Assembly: GCA_964395765.1 (NCBI GenBank)
Contig: CAYNCU010000004.1
Span: forward strand, 1-48,146
DNA from: DATDPY01 sp964395765
GTDB lineage: Bacteria > Bacteroidota > Bacteroidia > Cytophagales > Cyclobacteriaceae
DNA: 48,146 nucleotides
Reading direction: 5' to 3'
Below are positions 7,303 to 14,986 of this stretch, in pieces. Both the position numbers and the translations under genes were made by a program. The stretch's first letter is position 1. The number at the start of each line of letters is the position of its first letter. Under the pieces are notes generated by a model. It did no database searches, was not told where the DNA came from, and saw only the letters and a program-made list of their open reading frames with translations.

Positions 7303-8097
7303 TTATTTTTGACTTCCGAATACCCGTTGAATGATATTGTCTGTGTATAAGGTTGGATTCTGACGTATTTTCTGTTCTTCCAATGCAATTTTATTAAACA
7401 TTCCATCCAGGGCCTTTCGGGTTACATAAGCGGAAAGGTCAGGTTGCTGAACTTTTTGAAGTTTAAGAAGAATATTGGCCGGGCTTGATGCCACTCCGTC
7501 ATAGGCTTTTACGAATTTATTCCATAGATCATTGGCTGACTCGTGCGAGACCAGCGGTTTACTCAATGCAGAATTGATCTTAGGCTTATATAGTTCTGTT
7601 AATCGGGATGTTGTATTATCCTGGAAATAACGGGTGGCTGACACATTACCTGCATTTTTATACTGGCCTTTCAGGATTGAAAAAGCATCGGAAATACTCA
7701 TATTGGTTACGGCATCTTTAAAGACGGGGAGGGCCTGTTTTGCGGCTTCTTCTGCAGAAGAATTGAGCGCTTTTATGAGGTTATTTACCGTAGGCTCCAG
7801 CGTCGAAGAATAGATTTGCGCACCCCCCGGCGCATTTTTAAGGTCATCGATCACCTTTGTGGCTTCGGCAGGAAGGAGGATCTTTATGGCTTCGTCATTC
7901 AGGTATCCTCCGGGTTTTGATAATGCATCTGTGGTTTTTTCGGACCCGATCTCCAATGCTCTTTTTAAACCCTGGATTACATCCGATTCAGTCAAAGGTT
8001 TGTCCCCCATTAAAGCATTAAGGGTTTTCATATTGCATTTTTGTGCTGAAACCGCGACGAGAAGGATCGCAATAAAAAGGATAGCTTTATTTTTCAT
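7303..8097 (-). CDS. DUF4197 family exported protein
   Basis: This 264-residue protein has a signal peptide (MKNKAILFIAILLVAVSA) and then a helical domain with the DUF4197 hallmarks: SDVIQGLKRALEIGSEKTTDALSK, GGYLNDEAIKILLP and the C-terminal ARKALDGMF-type helix (VTRKALDGMFNKIALEEQKIRQ). I chose the ATG at 8097; the frame extends to a TTG at 8130, but that would push the signal peptide inward. Members occur widely in Bacteroidota and Proteobacteria as periplasmic proteins of unknown function. It is monocistronic and divergent from the serine-biosynthesis gene. Confidence 0.85.
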   Translation of the reverse strand: MKNKAILFIAILLVAVSAQKCNMKTLNALMGDKPLTESDVIQGLKRALEIGSEKTTDALSKPGGYLNDEAIKILLPAEATKVIDDLKNAPGGAQIYSSTLEPTVNNLIKALNSSAEEAAKQALPVFKDAVTNMSISDAFSILKGQYKNAGNVSATRYFQDNTTSRLTELYKPKINSALSKPLVSHESANDLWNKFVKAYDGVASSPANILLKLQKVQQPDLSAYVTRKALDGMFNKIALEEQKIRQNPTLYTDNIIQRVFGSQK

Positions 8098-8147
8098 TTC
8101 ATTTTTTGTTTCAAATAAACAATTAAACAATTAAACGTCCCGGGTTG

Positions 8148-8155
8148 TACATTTG
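8148..8155 (+). promoter_or_regulatory. Candidate -7 box of the serBA fusion
   Basis: TACATTTG matches TAnnTTTG exactly and lies 22 bases before the ATG at 8177. I see no TTTG at the right upstream distance. A short leader would be typical of the phylum. Confidence 0.35.
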
Positions 8156-8176
8156 CGGTCTTAAAGGGACAACTTC

Positions 8177-10078
8177 ATGATGAACAATAATAACCATAAA
8201 ATTTTCATTTTTGATTTTGACAGTACTTTTATTACCGCCGAAACGCTGGATATTATGGCGGAAATATCCCTGAAAGGGAAAGCCGGTTTTAACGATAAGC
8301 TAAAGAAGGTGAAGGAAATAACCCGTGAAGGAAGCGAGGGGAAAATCCCGTTTTCCGAATCCCTTGAAAAACGGATCCGCCTGATAGAAGCCGGCCGGAA
8401 TCATATTCCTCAGGTAATTGAACGGTTGAAGGAAAGTATTTCCCCTTCATTTTTAAGAAATAAGAAGTTTTTCAGGGATTATTCCGACCAGGTTTATATT
8501 ATTTCCACCGGGTTCAGGGAATTGATCGAACCGGTCGTTTCGGAATTCGGGATCCGGGTGGAAAACATTTATGCCAATACATTTGAATACGATGGGAACG
8601 GGAATATTACCGGTTTTGATGCTTCCAATATTTTGTCGACCAACAACGGCAAGGCGATGTTGTTACGCGATCTTAACCTACAGGGGGATATTTATGTAAT
8701 AGGCGACGGTTATTCCGACTACCAGGTAAAAGTGGCAGGCCTGGCCAACCGGTTTTATGCTTATACGGAAAATATCGAACGTGAAACAATTCTCGATAAG
8801 GCCGATTCCATCGCCCCTTCGCTGGATGAGATCTTATACCAGCAGAAGATCACCGCATCCCTTTCATATCCGAAAAACCGGATCAATATATTATTGCTTG
8901 AAAACATTCATCCCAAGGCAGAAGAGATATTACGGCAGGAGGGATATTCGGTAGAAGTTTATAATGCGGCCCTGGATGAAGATGAATTGGCCGAGAAAAT
9001 CCATAATGTATCCATACTGGGGATCCGTTCCAAAACACATATTACCGCCAGGGTACTTGAAAAAGCAAACCGGCTGATGGCGATCGGAGCTTATTGCATC
9101 GGCACCAACCAGATCGATCTTGATGCCTGCCTTGACAAAGGAATTGCTGTTTTTAATGCTCCTTTCAGCAACACGCGTTCCGTTGTGGAACTGGCCATCG
9201 GTGAGATCATTATGCTGATGCGCGGTACTACCGATAAAAGCCGGAAAATGCATACAGGGGCCTGGGATAAATCGGCCAAAGACAGCCATGAGATCCGGGG
9301 TAAAAAACTGGGTATTATAGGTTATGGCAACATCGGGGCCCAGCTTTCGATCCTGGCAGAGGCCATGGGAATGGAAGTATACTATTATGATATCGTTGAA
9401 AAATTACCGCTTGGGAATGTACGCAAGTGTGACACCCTGGAAGAATTGTTGAAAAGGGTAGATGTGGTGACCTTGCATGTAGACGGCAGGAAAGAGAACA
9501 AGAACCTGATTGGCGAAAAAGAATTCAATGTCATGAAGGACGGGGTTATCTTCATGAACCTGAGCCGCGGGCATGTGGTGGATATCATGGCGCTGAAAAA
9601 ATATTCCGACAGCGGAAAGATCCGGGGAATTGCCGTGGATGTTTACCCCGAAGAGCCGAAAAGCAATAAGGAAGAATTTGTTTCGGCACTCCGGGATTTG
9701 CCGAATACAATTCTTACGCCTCATGTAGGCGGATCCACTCTTGAGGCACAATTTAATATCGCCAATTTTGTTCCTTCCAAGATCATTGATTATATAAATT
9801 CAGGGAGCACGACCAATAGTGTGAATTTTCCGGAAATACAATTACCCCTTTTCAAGGATGCACACCGTCTTATTCATATTCATCACAATGTGCCCGGCGT
9901 GCTGGCCAATATAAACCGGGTACTGGCAAACAGGAATATCAATGTGCTCGGTCAATACCTTAAAACCAATGAGAAAATAGGTTACATGATCCTGGCAGTG
10001 GATAAGCAATATGATGTTGAAGTAGTCAACGAGTTGAAAAAGGTGGAACAGACCATCCGATTCAGAGTGTTGTACTGA
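8177..10078 (+). CDS. serA: Bifunctional phosphoserine phosphatase / D-3-phosphoglycerate dehydrogenase with ACT domain
   Basis: This 633-residue fusion carries steps 3 and 1 of phosphorylated serine synthesis. Residues 1-222 are a HAD phosphatase (SerB-like): DFDST with nucleophile Asp13, STG (110-112), Lys159 and GDGYSD (176-181). Residues 235-545 are phosphoglycerate dehydrogenase: the NAD motif GYGNIG (382-387), the active-site arginine in NLSRG (Arg464), the glutamate in YPEEP (493) and the histidine in TPHVGGST (His516). Residues 565-633 are an ACT domain (HHNVPGVLANINRVL), the usual site of serine feedback control. All catalytic residues I can check are present. The following gene is a SerC-like protein. 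Confidence 0.93.
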   Translation: MMNNNNHKIFIFDFDSTFITAETLDIMAEISLKGKAGFNDKLKKVKEITREGSEGKIPFSESLEKRIRLIEAGRNHIPQVIERLKESISPSFLRNKKFFRDYSDQVYIISTGFRELIEPVVSEFGIRVENIYANTFEYDGNGNITGFDASNILSTNNGKAMLLRDLNLQGDIYVIGDGYSDYQVKVAGLANRFYAYTENIERETILDKADSIAPSLDEILYQQKITASLSYPKNRINILLLENIHPKAEEILRQEGYSVEVYNAALDEDELAEKIHNVSILGIRSKTHITARVLEKANRLMAIGAYCIGTNQIDLDACLDKGIAVFNAPFSNTRSVVELAIGEIIMLMRGTTDKSRKMHTGAWDKSAKDSHEIRGKKLGIIGYGNIGAQLSILAEAMGMEVYYYDIVEKLPLGNVRKCDTLEELLKRVDVVTLHVDGRKENKNLIGEKEFNVMKDGVIFMNLSRGHVVDIMALKKYSDSGKIRGIAVDVYPEEPKSNKEEFVSALRDLPNTILTPHVGGSTLEAQFNIANFVPSKIIDYINSGSTTNSVNFPEIQLPLFKDAHRLIHIHHNVPGVLANINRVLANRNINVLGQYLKTNEKIGYMILAVDKQYDVEVVNELKKVEQTIRFRVLY

Positions 10079-10236
10079 TCGATGGATGGGCTCCTTGTTG
10101 AATACCAGGTGCGTCTCCAATTATTATCCGCTTAAGGTAGCTGAACAGTCCGGAGGCGGTTGCATTGATTTTCCCCTGCCTAAAGCCGGAAGTTATATTT
10201 GTTAAAAGCGACTTTTATAAGTTTGGAAATTGGCAT

Positions 10237-10400
10237 AAAAAAAACCCACCAGGCCGGGGGTTAAGCAAACCCGCTTTTTACAGGATTTGGGTTGCCTGCT
10301 ATCTCAACAATCCACTGTTAACCCCGCCATTGGCGAGGCCCCGTCTTCACAAAAGCGAGGACGGGGTGAGGCCCGGTTTCCATAGCAGGACAGCGCCCGG
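10237..10400 (-). ncRNA. Candidate structured non-coding RNA ending in a U-tract
   Basis: Read on the minus strand, three stems follow each other. CCTGCTAT/ATAGCAGG (10382-10389 with 10295-10302) encloses an inner hairpin, CCCCGTC/GACGGGG (10360-10366 with 10339-10345). A GCAACCC/GGGTTTGC stem comes next. The last is AACCC/GGGTT followed by eight Ts (10244 down to 10237), a plausible intrinsic terminator. No gene lies downstream on this strand; the serBA gene is convergent. The stretch is also GC-richer than its surroundings. I do not recognise a named RNA family, and a decayed mobile repeat is an alternative. Coding looks unlikely on both strands. Confidence 0.45.
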
Positions 10401-10451
10401 AATTGTCTAAATGTTAAGTTTGACAATAAATATCCTGGCTCTGATGGGTAA

Positions 10452-10459
10452 TATCTTTG
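10452..10459 (+). promoter_or_regulatory. Candidate -7 box upstream of the SerC-like gene
   Basis: TATCTTTG fits TAnnTTTG and lies 94 bases before the ATG at 10554. No good -33 element is visible. The rest of the 10079-10553 spacer holds the candidate RNA at 10237-10400 and nothing else I can name. Confidence 0.3.
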
Positions 10460-10553
10460 TTTCTATTGCAAAGAACTATTAAATTAAAGTTACGAAATGT
10501 CATTTTCATAATCAACAGAAGAATGGTATTTATTAAGCACCCCCGGTGATGGC

Positions 10554-11612
10554 ATGAAACATAAGAATTTTTTTACTTTTAATCCTCCGCCGTCCTATTT
10601 TACCTATCCAATCCACCTGCGACAAAGTGCAAGGTCCCCTTTTTTTTCTTCCATCCCAGCACAGTCACAAATTTCTGCCCTGGCTAAAGGATTTGTCAGG
10701 GAACTCAGCGGGCTTCTTGCTATTCCCGATGATTTCATTGCAATTCTTTTTAATTCGGAACCGGAATTTCAATCTTTCATCGCCGATATTTTTTTCCACG
10801 ACCGTTCTTTTATACCGGTTCACGGCGAACGGGGAAAGGAATATTCTAACCAGCTCAAAATGCGCAAATTTCACCCTTCGGTTGCTAATTGGAACCCCAA
10901 TATTAATTTTGAAAGGCATAAGGTGACCCCGGGAAATTTACCCCTCTATATTTTTATGAATGAACCGGCCTCGGGCTCCCTGTTGAACTTCAAAACTGTA
11001 ACTAAATTAAAAATGGATCACCCGGATTCCTTTATACATGTTGACTTGACTTCTGCATTACCCGGGATACTTATTGCATTGAAAGAACTTCCTTCATTTT
11101 CTTTCCGATTCAACACTTCATTCGGTATTCCGGGCAATCAGATCATCTGGTTTCTTTCCCCGGACCTATATAACAGTCTTGCCATGACGTATGAGGGGAG
11201 GTATCCCCTTACGGGATTGCAGGCTTTAGATAAGAATTTTCTTATAGCCGGAAATGCCGATCTGTTATTTATTGATGTATGCCAGAAAGTGATCGGCGAT
11301 CTGATCTCCAGGACGATAAAAAATATTTCCAACGAGACTATCTATAAATATACAATATTTGAACAGGCAGTGACATCTAACGATGTACTATCCTTTTCCA
11401 TAAAGGAAATTTCAAACCGTTCTCCTGTAACCATGGTGCTGGATTATCACGGTGAATCAGGGAATGTTGCCGGGGAGTTGGAAAGGCATGGAATAATTGT
11501 TGACTGGCTTGATACCAATAGAAACCAACAGAAGTTCAGGATAACAAATTTTCCTGTTCATTCAAAAGAACAGTTTGAATTACTGGCTGACTTGCTAAGC
11601 GGGATCAAATAA
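10554..11612 (+). CDS. Degenerate class V aminotransferase (SerC-like) lacking the PLP lysine
   Basis: The 352-residue protein has the length and shape of phosphoserine aminotransferases of this phylum. It has HVDLTSALP with the PLP-pyridine aspartate (Asp164), and the C-terminal KFRITNFPVHSKEQFELLADLL, a close match to the usual end of these enzymes. The stretch FRFNTSFGIPGN (184-195) aligns with the family's S-x-Q-K-G-F-G-x-P, but the Schiff-base lysine is threonine (Thr188, codon ACT). It should therefore not catalyse ordinary transamination. It follows the SerB-SerA gene on the same strand after a 475-base gap. It may be a regulatory or structural paralogue, or a decaying gene; the open frame and conserved termini favour selection. 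Confidence 0.75.
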   Translation: MKHKNFFTFNPPPSYFTYPIHLRQSARSPFFSSIPAQSQISALAKGFVRELSGLLAIPDDFIAILFNSEPEFQSFIADIFFHDRSFIPVHGERGKEYSNQLKMRKFHPSVANWNPNINFERHKVTPGNLPLYIFMNEPASGSLLNFKTVTKLKMDHPDSFIHVDLTSALPGILIALKELPSFSFRFNTSFGIPGNQIIWFLSPDLYNSLAMTYEGRYPLTGLQALDKNFLIAGNADLLFIDVCQKVIGDLISRTIKNISNETIYKYTIFEQAVTSNDVLSFSIKEISNRSPVTMVLDYHGESGNVAGELERHGIIVDWLDTNRNQQKFRITNFPVHSKEQFELLADLLSGIK

Positions 11613-11614
11613 AT

Positions 11615-11803
11615 TTATTCTTCCGGCATTACCGCCCATAATATAGCGTAAACGATAACGCCGAATATCACGCCGGTTACCAGGGACAGAACAAAAAATA
11701 TAATTCGTACCCATACAGCGTCAATTTCCAACAGCTTAGCCAAACCGCCGCAAACGCCGGCTATGACCCTGTTTTTGGTTCTGCTAAATTTTTGGTTGCT
11801 CAT
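11615..11803 (-). CDS. PspC domain membrane protein
   Basis: This 62-residue protein consists almost entirely of a PspC domain. RVIAGVCGGLAKLLEIDAVWVRIIFFVL is the diagnostic stretch, followed by a second hydrophobic segment, LVTGVIFGVIVYAILWAVMP. PspC-type proteins sit in the inner membrane and are linked to envelope-stress responses. This is a minimal stand-alone version with no PspA/B/F neighbours. Its 3' end lies 2 bases from the SerC-like gene. A GGGAA/TTCCC dyad lies 24 bases upstream of its start. Confidence 0.92.
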   Translation of the reverse strand: MSNQKFSRTKNRVIAGVCGGLAKLLEIDAVWVRIIFFVLSLVTGVIFGVIVYAILWAVMPEE

Positions 11804-11826
11804 TGGTTAATTGTTTTACCCGTTAT

Positions 11827-11840
11827 GGGAAATAATTCCC
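11827..11840. promoter_or_regulatory. Dyad GGGAA-ATAA-TTCCC upstream of pspC-like gene
   Basis: This perfect 5-bp inverted repeat with a 4-base centre lies 24 bases before the PspC start codon. It is a possible operator. No regulator is encoded nearby, so the identity is open. Confidence 0.25.
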
Positions 11841-11936
11841 GAATTTGGAAATCATTCATCTTTTATCCCCTCATTCAAGCCCAATTTAAGCATTTTCTTA
11901 TTTGGCTCGTACTTTGGTACCTATTATTTGCAGCCA

Positions 11937-12040
11937 GATGTTTGGTTTGAGGGTTGAATGAGATCAGGGATTTAGCAGGGTTGAATAATTTTTGTGTAAG
12001 GCTGTGTTGATGGCGCCCGGTACTCCGGGCGCCTTTTTTT
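11937..12040 (+). ncRNA. Candidate small RNA ended by a strong intrinsic terminator
   Basis: A plus-strand terminator at 12012-12040 has no coding gene in front of it: both flanking genes are on the minus strand. A promoter-like TTTG (11901-11904) followed 17 bases later by TATTATTTG (11922-11930) predicts a start near 11937, giving a transcript of about 104 bases. A 9-bp inverted repeat, CTCATTCAA (11870-11878) and TTGAATGAG (11954-11962), lies partly upstream, so a longer structured RNA or a bound operator is possible. No family is recognised. Confidence 0.4.
12012..12040 (+). terminator. Rho-independent terminator
   Basis: GGCGCCCGG (12012-12020), loop TACT, and CCGGGCGCC (12025-12033) make a perfect 9-bp GC stem, followed by seven Ts (12034-12040) on the plus strand. 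In the other direction the hairpin lacks a T-tract but lies just past the queA stop codon and could protect that mRNA's 3' end. Confidence 0.75.
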
Positions 12041-12058
12041 AGTGTCCATCAACCATCT

Positions 12059-13279
12059 TTAAGGAAGGAGCAGCGATGAATCTCCGTAACTCAGGAACCT
12101 GTAGTCATTCATTATAGCCTCAGAATAGATCCTCTTCCAGTCATTGCCTGTAAAGGCCGCCACTAGTAAGATAAGGGTTGAGCCGGGAAGATGATAATTG
12201 GTAATAAGACCGTTACAGATCCTGAATTTATATCCCGGTAAAATGTAAATCCCGGTTTCACCGGTTAATATTTTAGTGACCGATTCAGAAAAATATTGTT
12301 TGATCGCATTTAGCGATTCTCCCCGTGTCGGGAGTTGATTATCATTATAATGATAAGGTTCCAGTTTATCAATACTGAATTTATCCTGACCGTCTTTAAG
12401 AAGAGCTGTGCCATACCAATACAAGGATTCCAGGGTACGAAGGGAAGTGGTACCGACGGCAATTACCGGGCCTTCGTGACGGATCAGGTTTTCAATATTT
12501 TGGGAGGTAATTACAATTTGTTCCGTATGCATATCATGGTCGTAGGCGTTCCCGGTTTTTATCGGTTGAAATGTTCCGGCTCCGATATGCAAGGTGATGA
12601 ACTCAAGTTTGAAATCCTTTTTTACAAGGTCCTCCAGTATATTTTCGGTAAAATGAAGGCCGGCGGTGGAGGAAGCCACGGCGCCGTCGATCCTGGAATA
12701 GACAGTCTGGTACCGGATGTAATCATCGGGAACCGCTTCCCTGTGGATATAGGGAGGAAGGGGTATTTTACCGGCAAGAGAGATGATTTCACCAAAGGTT
12801 TTCCCGGGCTTATCCCATCTGAATTTTACAAGGCCACCGTCAATATCCTCGACCTCGGCTGATAATTGAATTTCATTGACCCCTTCCTTCATCGTCAGCA
12901 TTAAGGAAGAGTGATCATGCCAGCGCTTCAGGTTTCCGATCATGCATTCCCATATAGTTTCATCTTTTGTCTGCAGGGCGATCGACAGTTCGCGGGAAGG
13001 ATAGACAGGATTCAGAAGAAGGATCTCGATCAGCGCTCCTGTTGATTTCCTGAAATGCAACCGTGCCGGAATTACCCTGGAATTATTGAATACCAGCAAG
13101 GATCTTTCTGGGAGCAGGTTGCCGATTTCCTGAAAGGTGTGGTGGCTTATCGATCCTTTATCATAAAAAAGCAATTTGGACTGGTCGCGCTTTCCAACGG
13201 GGAACATGGCAATTCTGTCCTGGGGAAGGTCATACGTATAATCTTCAGGATTGATGAAGGGCTTTGATTTTCCTGGCAA
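12059..13279 (-). CDS. queA: S-adenosylmethionine:tRNA ribosyltransferase-isomerase
   Basis: QueA transfers and isomerises the ribosyl part of SAM onto 7-aminomethyl-7-deazaguanine in tRNA, making epoxyqueuosine. The 406 residues cover the full family. They include YDLPQDRIAMFPVGKRDQSKLL, LLVFNNSRVIPARL, GKIPLPPYI, YQTVYSRIDGAVASSTAGLHFT, LHIGAGTFQPI and the C-terminal YHLPGSTLILLVAAF. The only credible start is TTG at 13279: upstream in frame there is a TGA and no ATG, and the first internal Met is residue 25, inside a conserved motif. It lies 18 bases downstream of ppa, probably in one operon. Confidence 0.95.
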   Translation of the reverse strand: MPGKSKPFINPEDYTYDLPQDRIAMFPVGKRDQSKLLFYDKGSISHHTFQEIGNLLPERSLLVFNNSRVIPARLHFRKSTGALIEILLLNPVYPSRELSIALQTKDETIWECMIGNLKRWHDHSSLMLTMKEGVNEIQLSAEVEDIDGGLVKFRWDKPGKTFGEIISLAGKIPLPPYIHREAVPDDYIRYQTVYSRIDGAVASSTAGLHFTENILEDLVKKDFKLEFITLHIGAGTFQPIKTGNAYDHDMHTEQIVITSQNIENLIRHEGPVIAVGTTSLRTLESLYWYGTALLKDGQDKFSIDKLEPYHYNDNQLPTRGESLNAIKQYFSESVTKILTGETGIYILPGYKFRICNGLITNYHLPGSTLILLVAAFTGNDWKRIYSEAIMNDYRFLSYGDSSLLLP

Positions 13280-13297
13280 GTCGGTAAGTGGAGTTAT

Positions 13298-13822
13298 TCA
13301 GATCTGTGAATTGCTCATGGCTTCCCTGTTCATGATAAATCTTTTTTGTGATTCCCTTAAAGCTTTCAGGGCGGCCGCCTTATCTTCCCATCCTTCAATT
13401 CCTACTTTCTTTTTTTCAAGATCCTTATATACCTGGAAAAAATGTTCAATCTCCTTTAACAGATGGGGGTTGACATCCTCCATGCTCTGGATCTGGTTCC
13501 AGATAGGGTCGTGCACCGGAACGCAAAGTAATTTGGCATCCGGCCCTTTTTCATCGTACATTTTAAATAATCCGATCGGGCGGACTTCAATCAGGCAGCC
13601 CGGGAAAGTAGGTTCCGAAACCAGGACCATGGCATCGATCGGATCGCCGTCCTGGGCAAGGGTTTCGGTAACGAAACCATAGTCACTCGGGTAATGCATG
13701 GAAGAAAATATCATCCTGTCAAACCGAACCACCTTTTTTATCTGGTCATATTCATACTTATTCCGGCTACCTTTGGGTATCTCTATAAAAACATCAACGG
13801 TTATATCATTGGATTCACTCAT
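13298..13822 (-). CDS. ppa: Inorganic pyrophosphatase, family I
   Basis: This soluble Mg2+-dependent enzyme hydrolyses pyrophosphate to two phosphates and drives biosynthesis. The 174 residues match the bacterial family I length. Visible motifs are VFIEIPKGSRNKYEYD (11-26), the Tyr-rich HYPSDYGFV, the metal site DGDPIDAMV (58-66) and KGPDAKLL (92-99), which holds the remaining acidic and basic active-site residues. The ATG at 13822 lies 85 bases from the divergent menC start. queA follows 18 bases downstream. Confidence 0.96.
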   Translation of the reverse strand: MSESNDITVDVFIEIPKGSRNKYEYDQIKKVVRFDRMIFSSMHYPSDYGFVTETLAQDGDPIDAMVLVSEPTFPGCLIEVRPIGLFKMYDEKGPDAKLLCVPVHDPIWNQIQSMEDVNPHLLKEIEHFFQVYKDLEKKKVGIEGWEDKAAALKALRESQKRFIMNREAMSNSQI

Positions 13823-13841
13823 TTCTTGATGATTAAGTTTT

Positions 13842-13849
13842 TAAATTTG
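13842..13849 (+). promoter_or_regulatory. Candidate -7 box of menC
   Basis: TAAATTTG matches TAnnTTTG. It lies 58 bases before the menC ATG in the spacer shared with the divergent ppa gene. The -33 region is weak (TTTC at 13822-13825). Confidence 0.35.
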
Positions 13850-13906
13850 GTACTTCAGAAATTAATTATCAGGACTGCACGGTTCATTTCAATAAAAAAC
13901 TGATCC

Positions 13907-14986
13907 ATGATTCGCATCCGATCCTGCAAATATAACTTAAAATTCAAATTCGATGCCGGCACCTCCAGGGGCGTTATGAAAGACAGGGATGTCTGGTATG
14001 TCATGATTTCAGATCCGGAAAGAAATATTACCGGTTGGGGGGAATGTGCGCCGTTAAAGGGCTTAAGTCTTGATTTCAGCCCTGAATTTCAGGTTTTGCT
14101 GGATAAATTCTGTAAAAATGCCGAAGCGTTATTAAATGAAAAAAAGAAAGCCGGCGAAGTGCTGTCACAGATCCCTGTGGTTTTCCCTTCCATAAAAACC
14201 GGGATTGAAACGGCTTTATTGGATTATACCCATGGCGGTCGTCGGCAGATTTTTGAAAATGGATTTTATGACGGGGAAATAAAACTTCCGGTTAACGGAT
14301 TGGTGTGGATGGGAAATATTGATTTCATGCAGCATCAGGTAGAGAATAAATTATCCGAAGGATACTCATGTATTAAAATTAAAATCGGGGCTATAGATTT
14401 TGAATCGGAAATTGAACTGATCAGGAAAATAAGAAATAAATATAACCCGGATGAAATTATTATCCGTACCGATGCCAATGGTGCATTCTCACCGGAAGAA
14501 GTATATTCAAAACTTGACAAATTATTTAAGCTGGGCATCCATTCCATCGAACAACCGCTGAAAGCGGAATATAAAGATCAACTGGCTGAATTATGTGTCA
14601 ATTCCCCGATACCCATTGCCCTGGATGAAAGCCTGATCGGTCAATCGGATAGCAAAGAAAAACTGCTTGATTATATTAAGCCGGCGTATATTATCATTAA
14701 GCCAACCTTACTGGGCGGTTTTGCCGAGTCGGCCGACTGGATTGATCTGGCTGAAAGGAAAAAAATCGGATGGTGGATAACGTCAGCTCTCGAAAGTAAT
14801 ATTGGTCTGAATGCCGTTTGTCAGTTTACCGCGCAATACCCGGTTAACACCACACAAGGCCTGGGAACCGGAAATTTATACCACAACAACATCAATTCTC
14901 CGTTGTCAGCCGGGGGAGGGACTATTCAATATTCAAAAAACAAACGATGGGATTTGGATCCTATCGCGATTCTTTTTGATTCATGA
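13907..14986 (+). CDS. menC: o-Succinylbenzoate synthase (enolase superfamily)
   Basis: The 359-residue protein has the mandelate-racemase-type barrel. The KIK motif holds Lys157/Lys159, the metal ligands are Asp189 (TDANGA), Glu215 (EQP) and Asp240 (LDES), and the opposite-face lysine is Lys265 (IIIKPTLLGG). TSALESNIGLNA near the end is typical of o-succinylbenzoate synthase, which dehydrates SHCHC in menaquinone synthesis. No other men genes are in the window, so a dipeptide epimerase or N-succinylamino acid racemase cannot be excluded, but the C-terminal motif favours MenC. Its last 26 bases overlap the convergent rsmE. Confidence 0.87.
   Translation: MIRIRSCKYNLKFKFDAGTSRGVMKDRDVWYVMISDPERNITGWGECAPLKGLSLDFSPEFQVLLDKFCKNAEALLNEKKKAGEVLSQIPVVFPSIKTGIETALLDYTHGGRRQIFENGFYDGEIKLPVNGLVWMGNIDFMQHQVENKLSEGYSCIKIKIGAIDFESEIELIRKIRNKYNPDEIIIRTDANGAFSPEEVYSKLDKLFKLGIHSIEQPLKAEYKDQLAELCVNSPIPIALDESLIGQSDSKEKLLDYIKPAYIIIKPTLLGGFAESADWIDLAERKKIGWWITSALESNIGLNAVCQFTAQYPVNTTQGLGTGNLYHNNINSPLSAGGGTIQYSKNKRWDLDPIAILFDS

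Noticed and set aside
8112..8136. AATTAAAC tandem repeat upstream of DUF4197
   Set aside because: The period is 8 bases, not 7, so it is not counted with the heptamer arrays.
10248..10290. Integron attC-like core (GTTAAGC / GCTTAAC)
   Set aside because: There is a single site, with no paired core at the expected distance, no integrase gene and no cassette array.
10165..10410. 81-residue plus-strand ORF between the SerA and SerC-like genes
   Set aside because: It coincides with the palindromic, GC-rich structured region, has low-complexity translation (Pro/Arg-rich) and no ribosome-binding site. The stems explain the sequence better.
12335..12862. 175-residue plus-strand ORF antisense to queA
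   Set aside because: The opposite strand holds the full queA; its translation has no recognisable domain.
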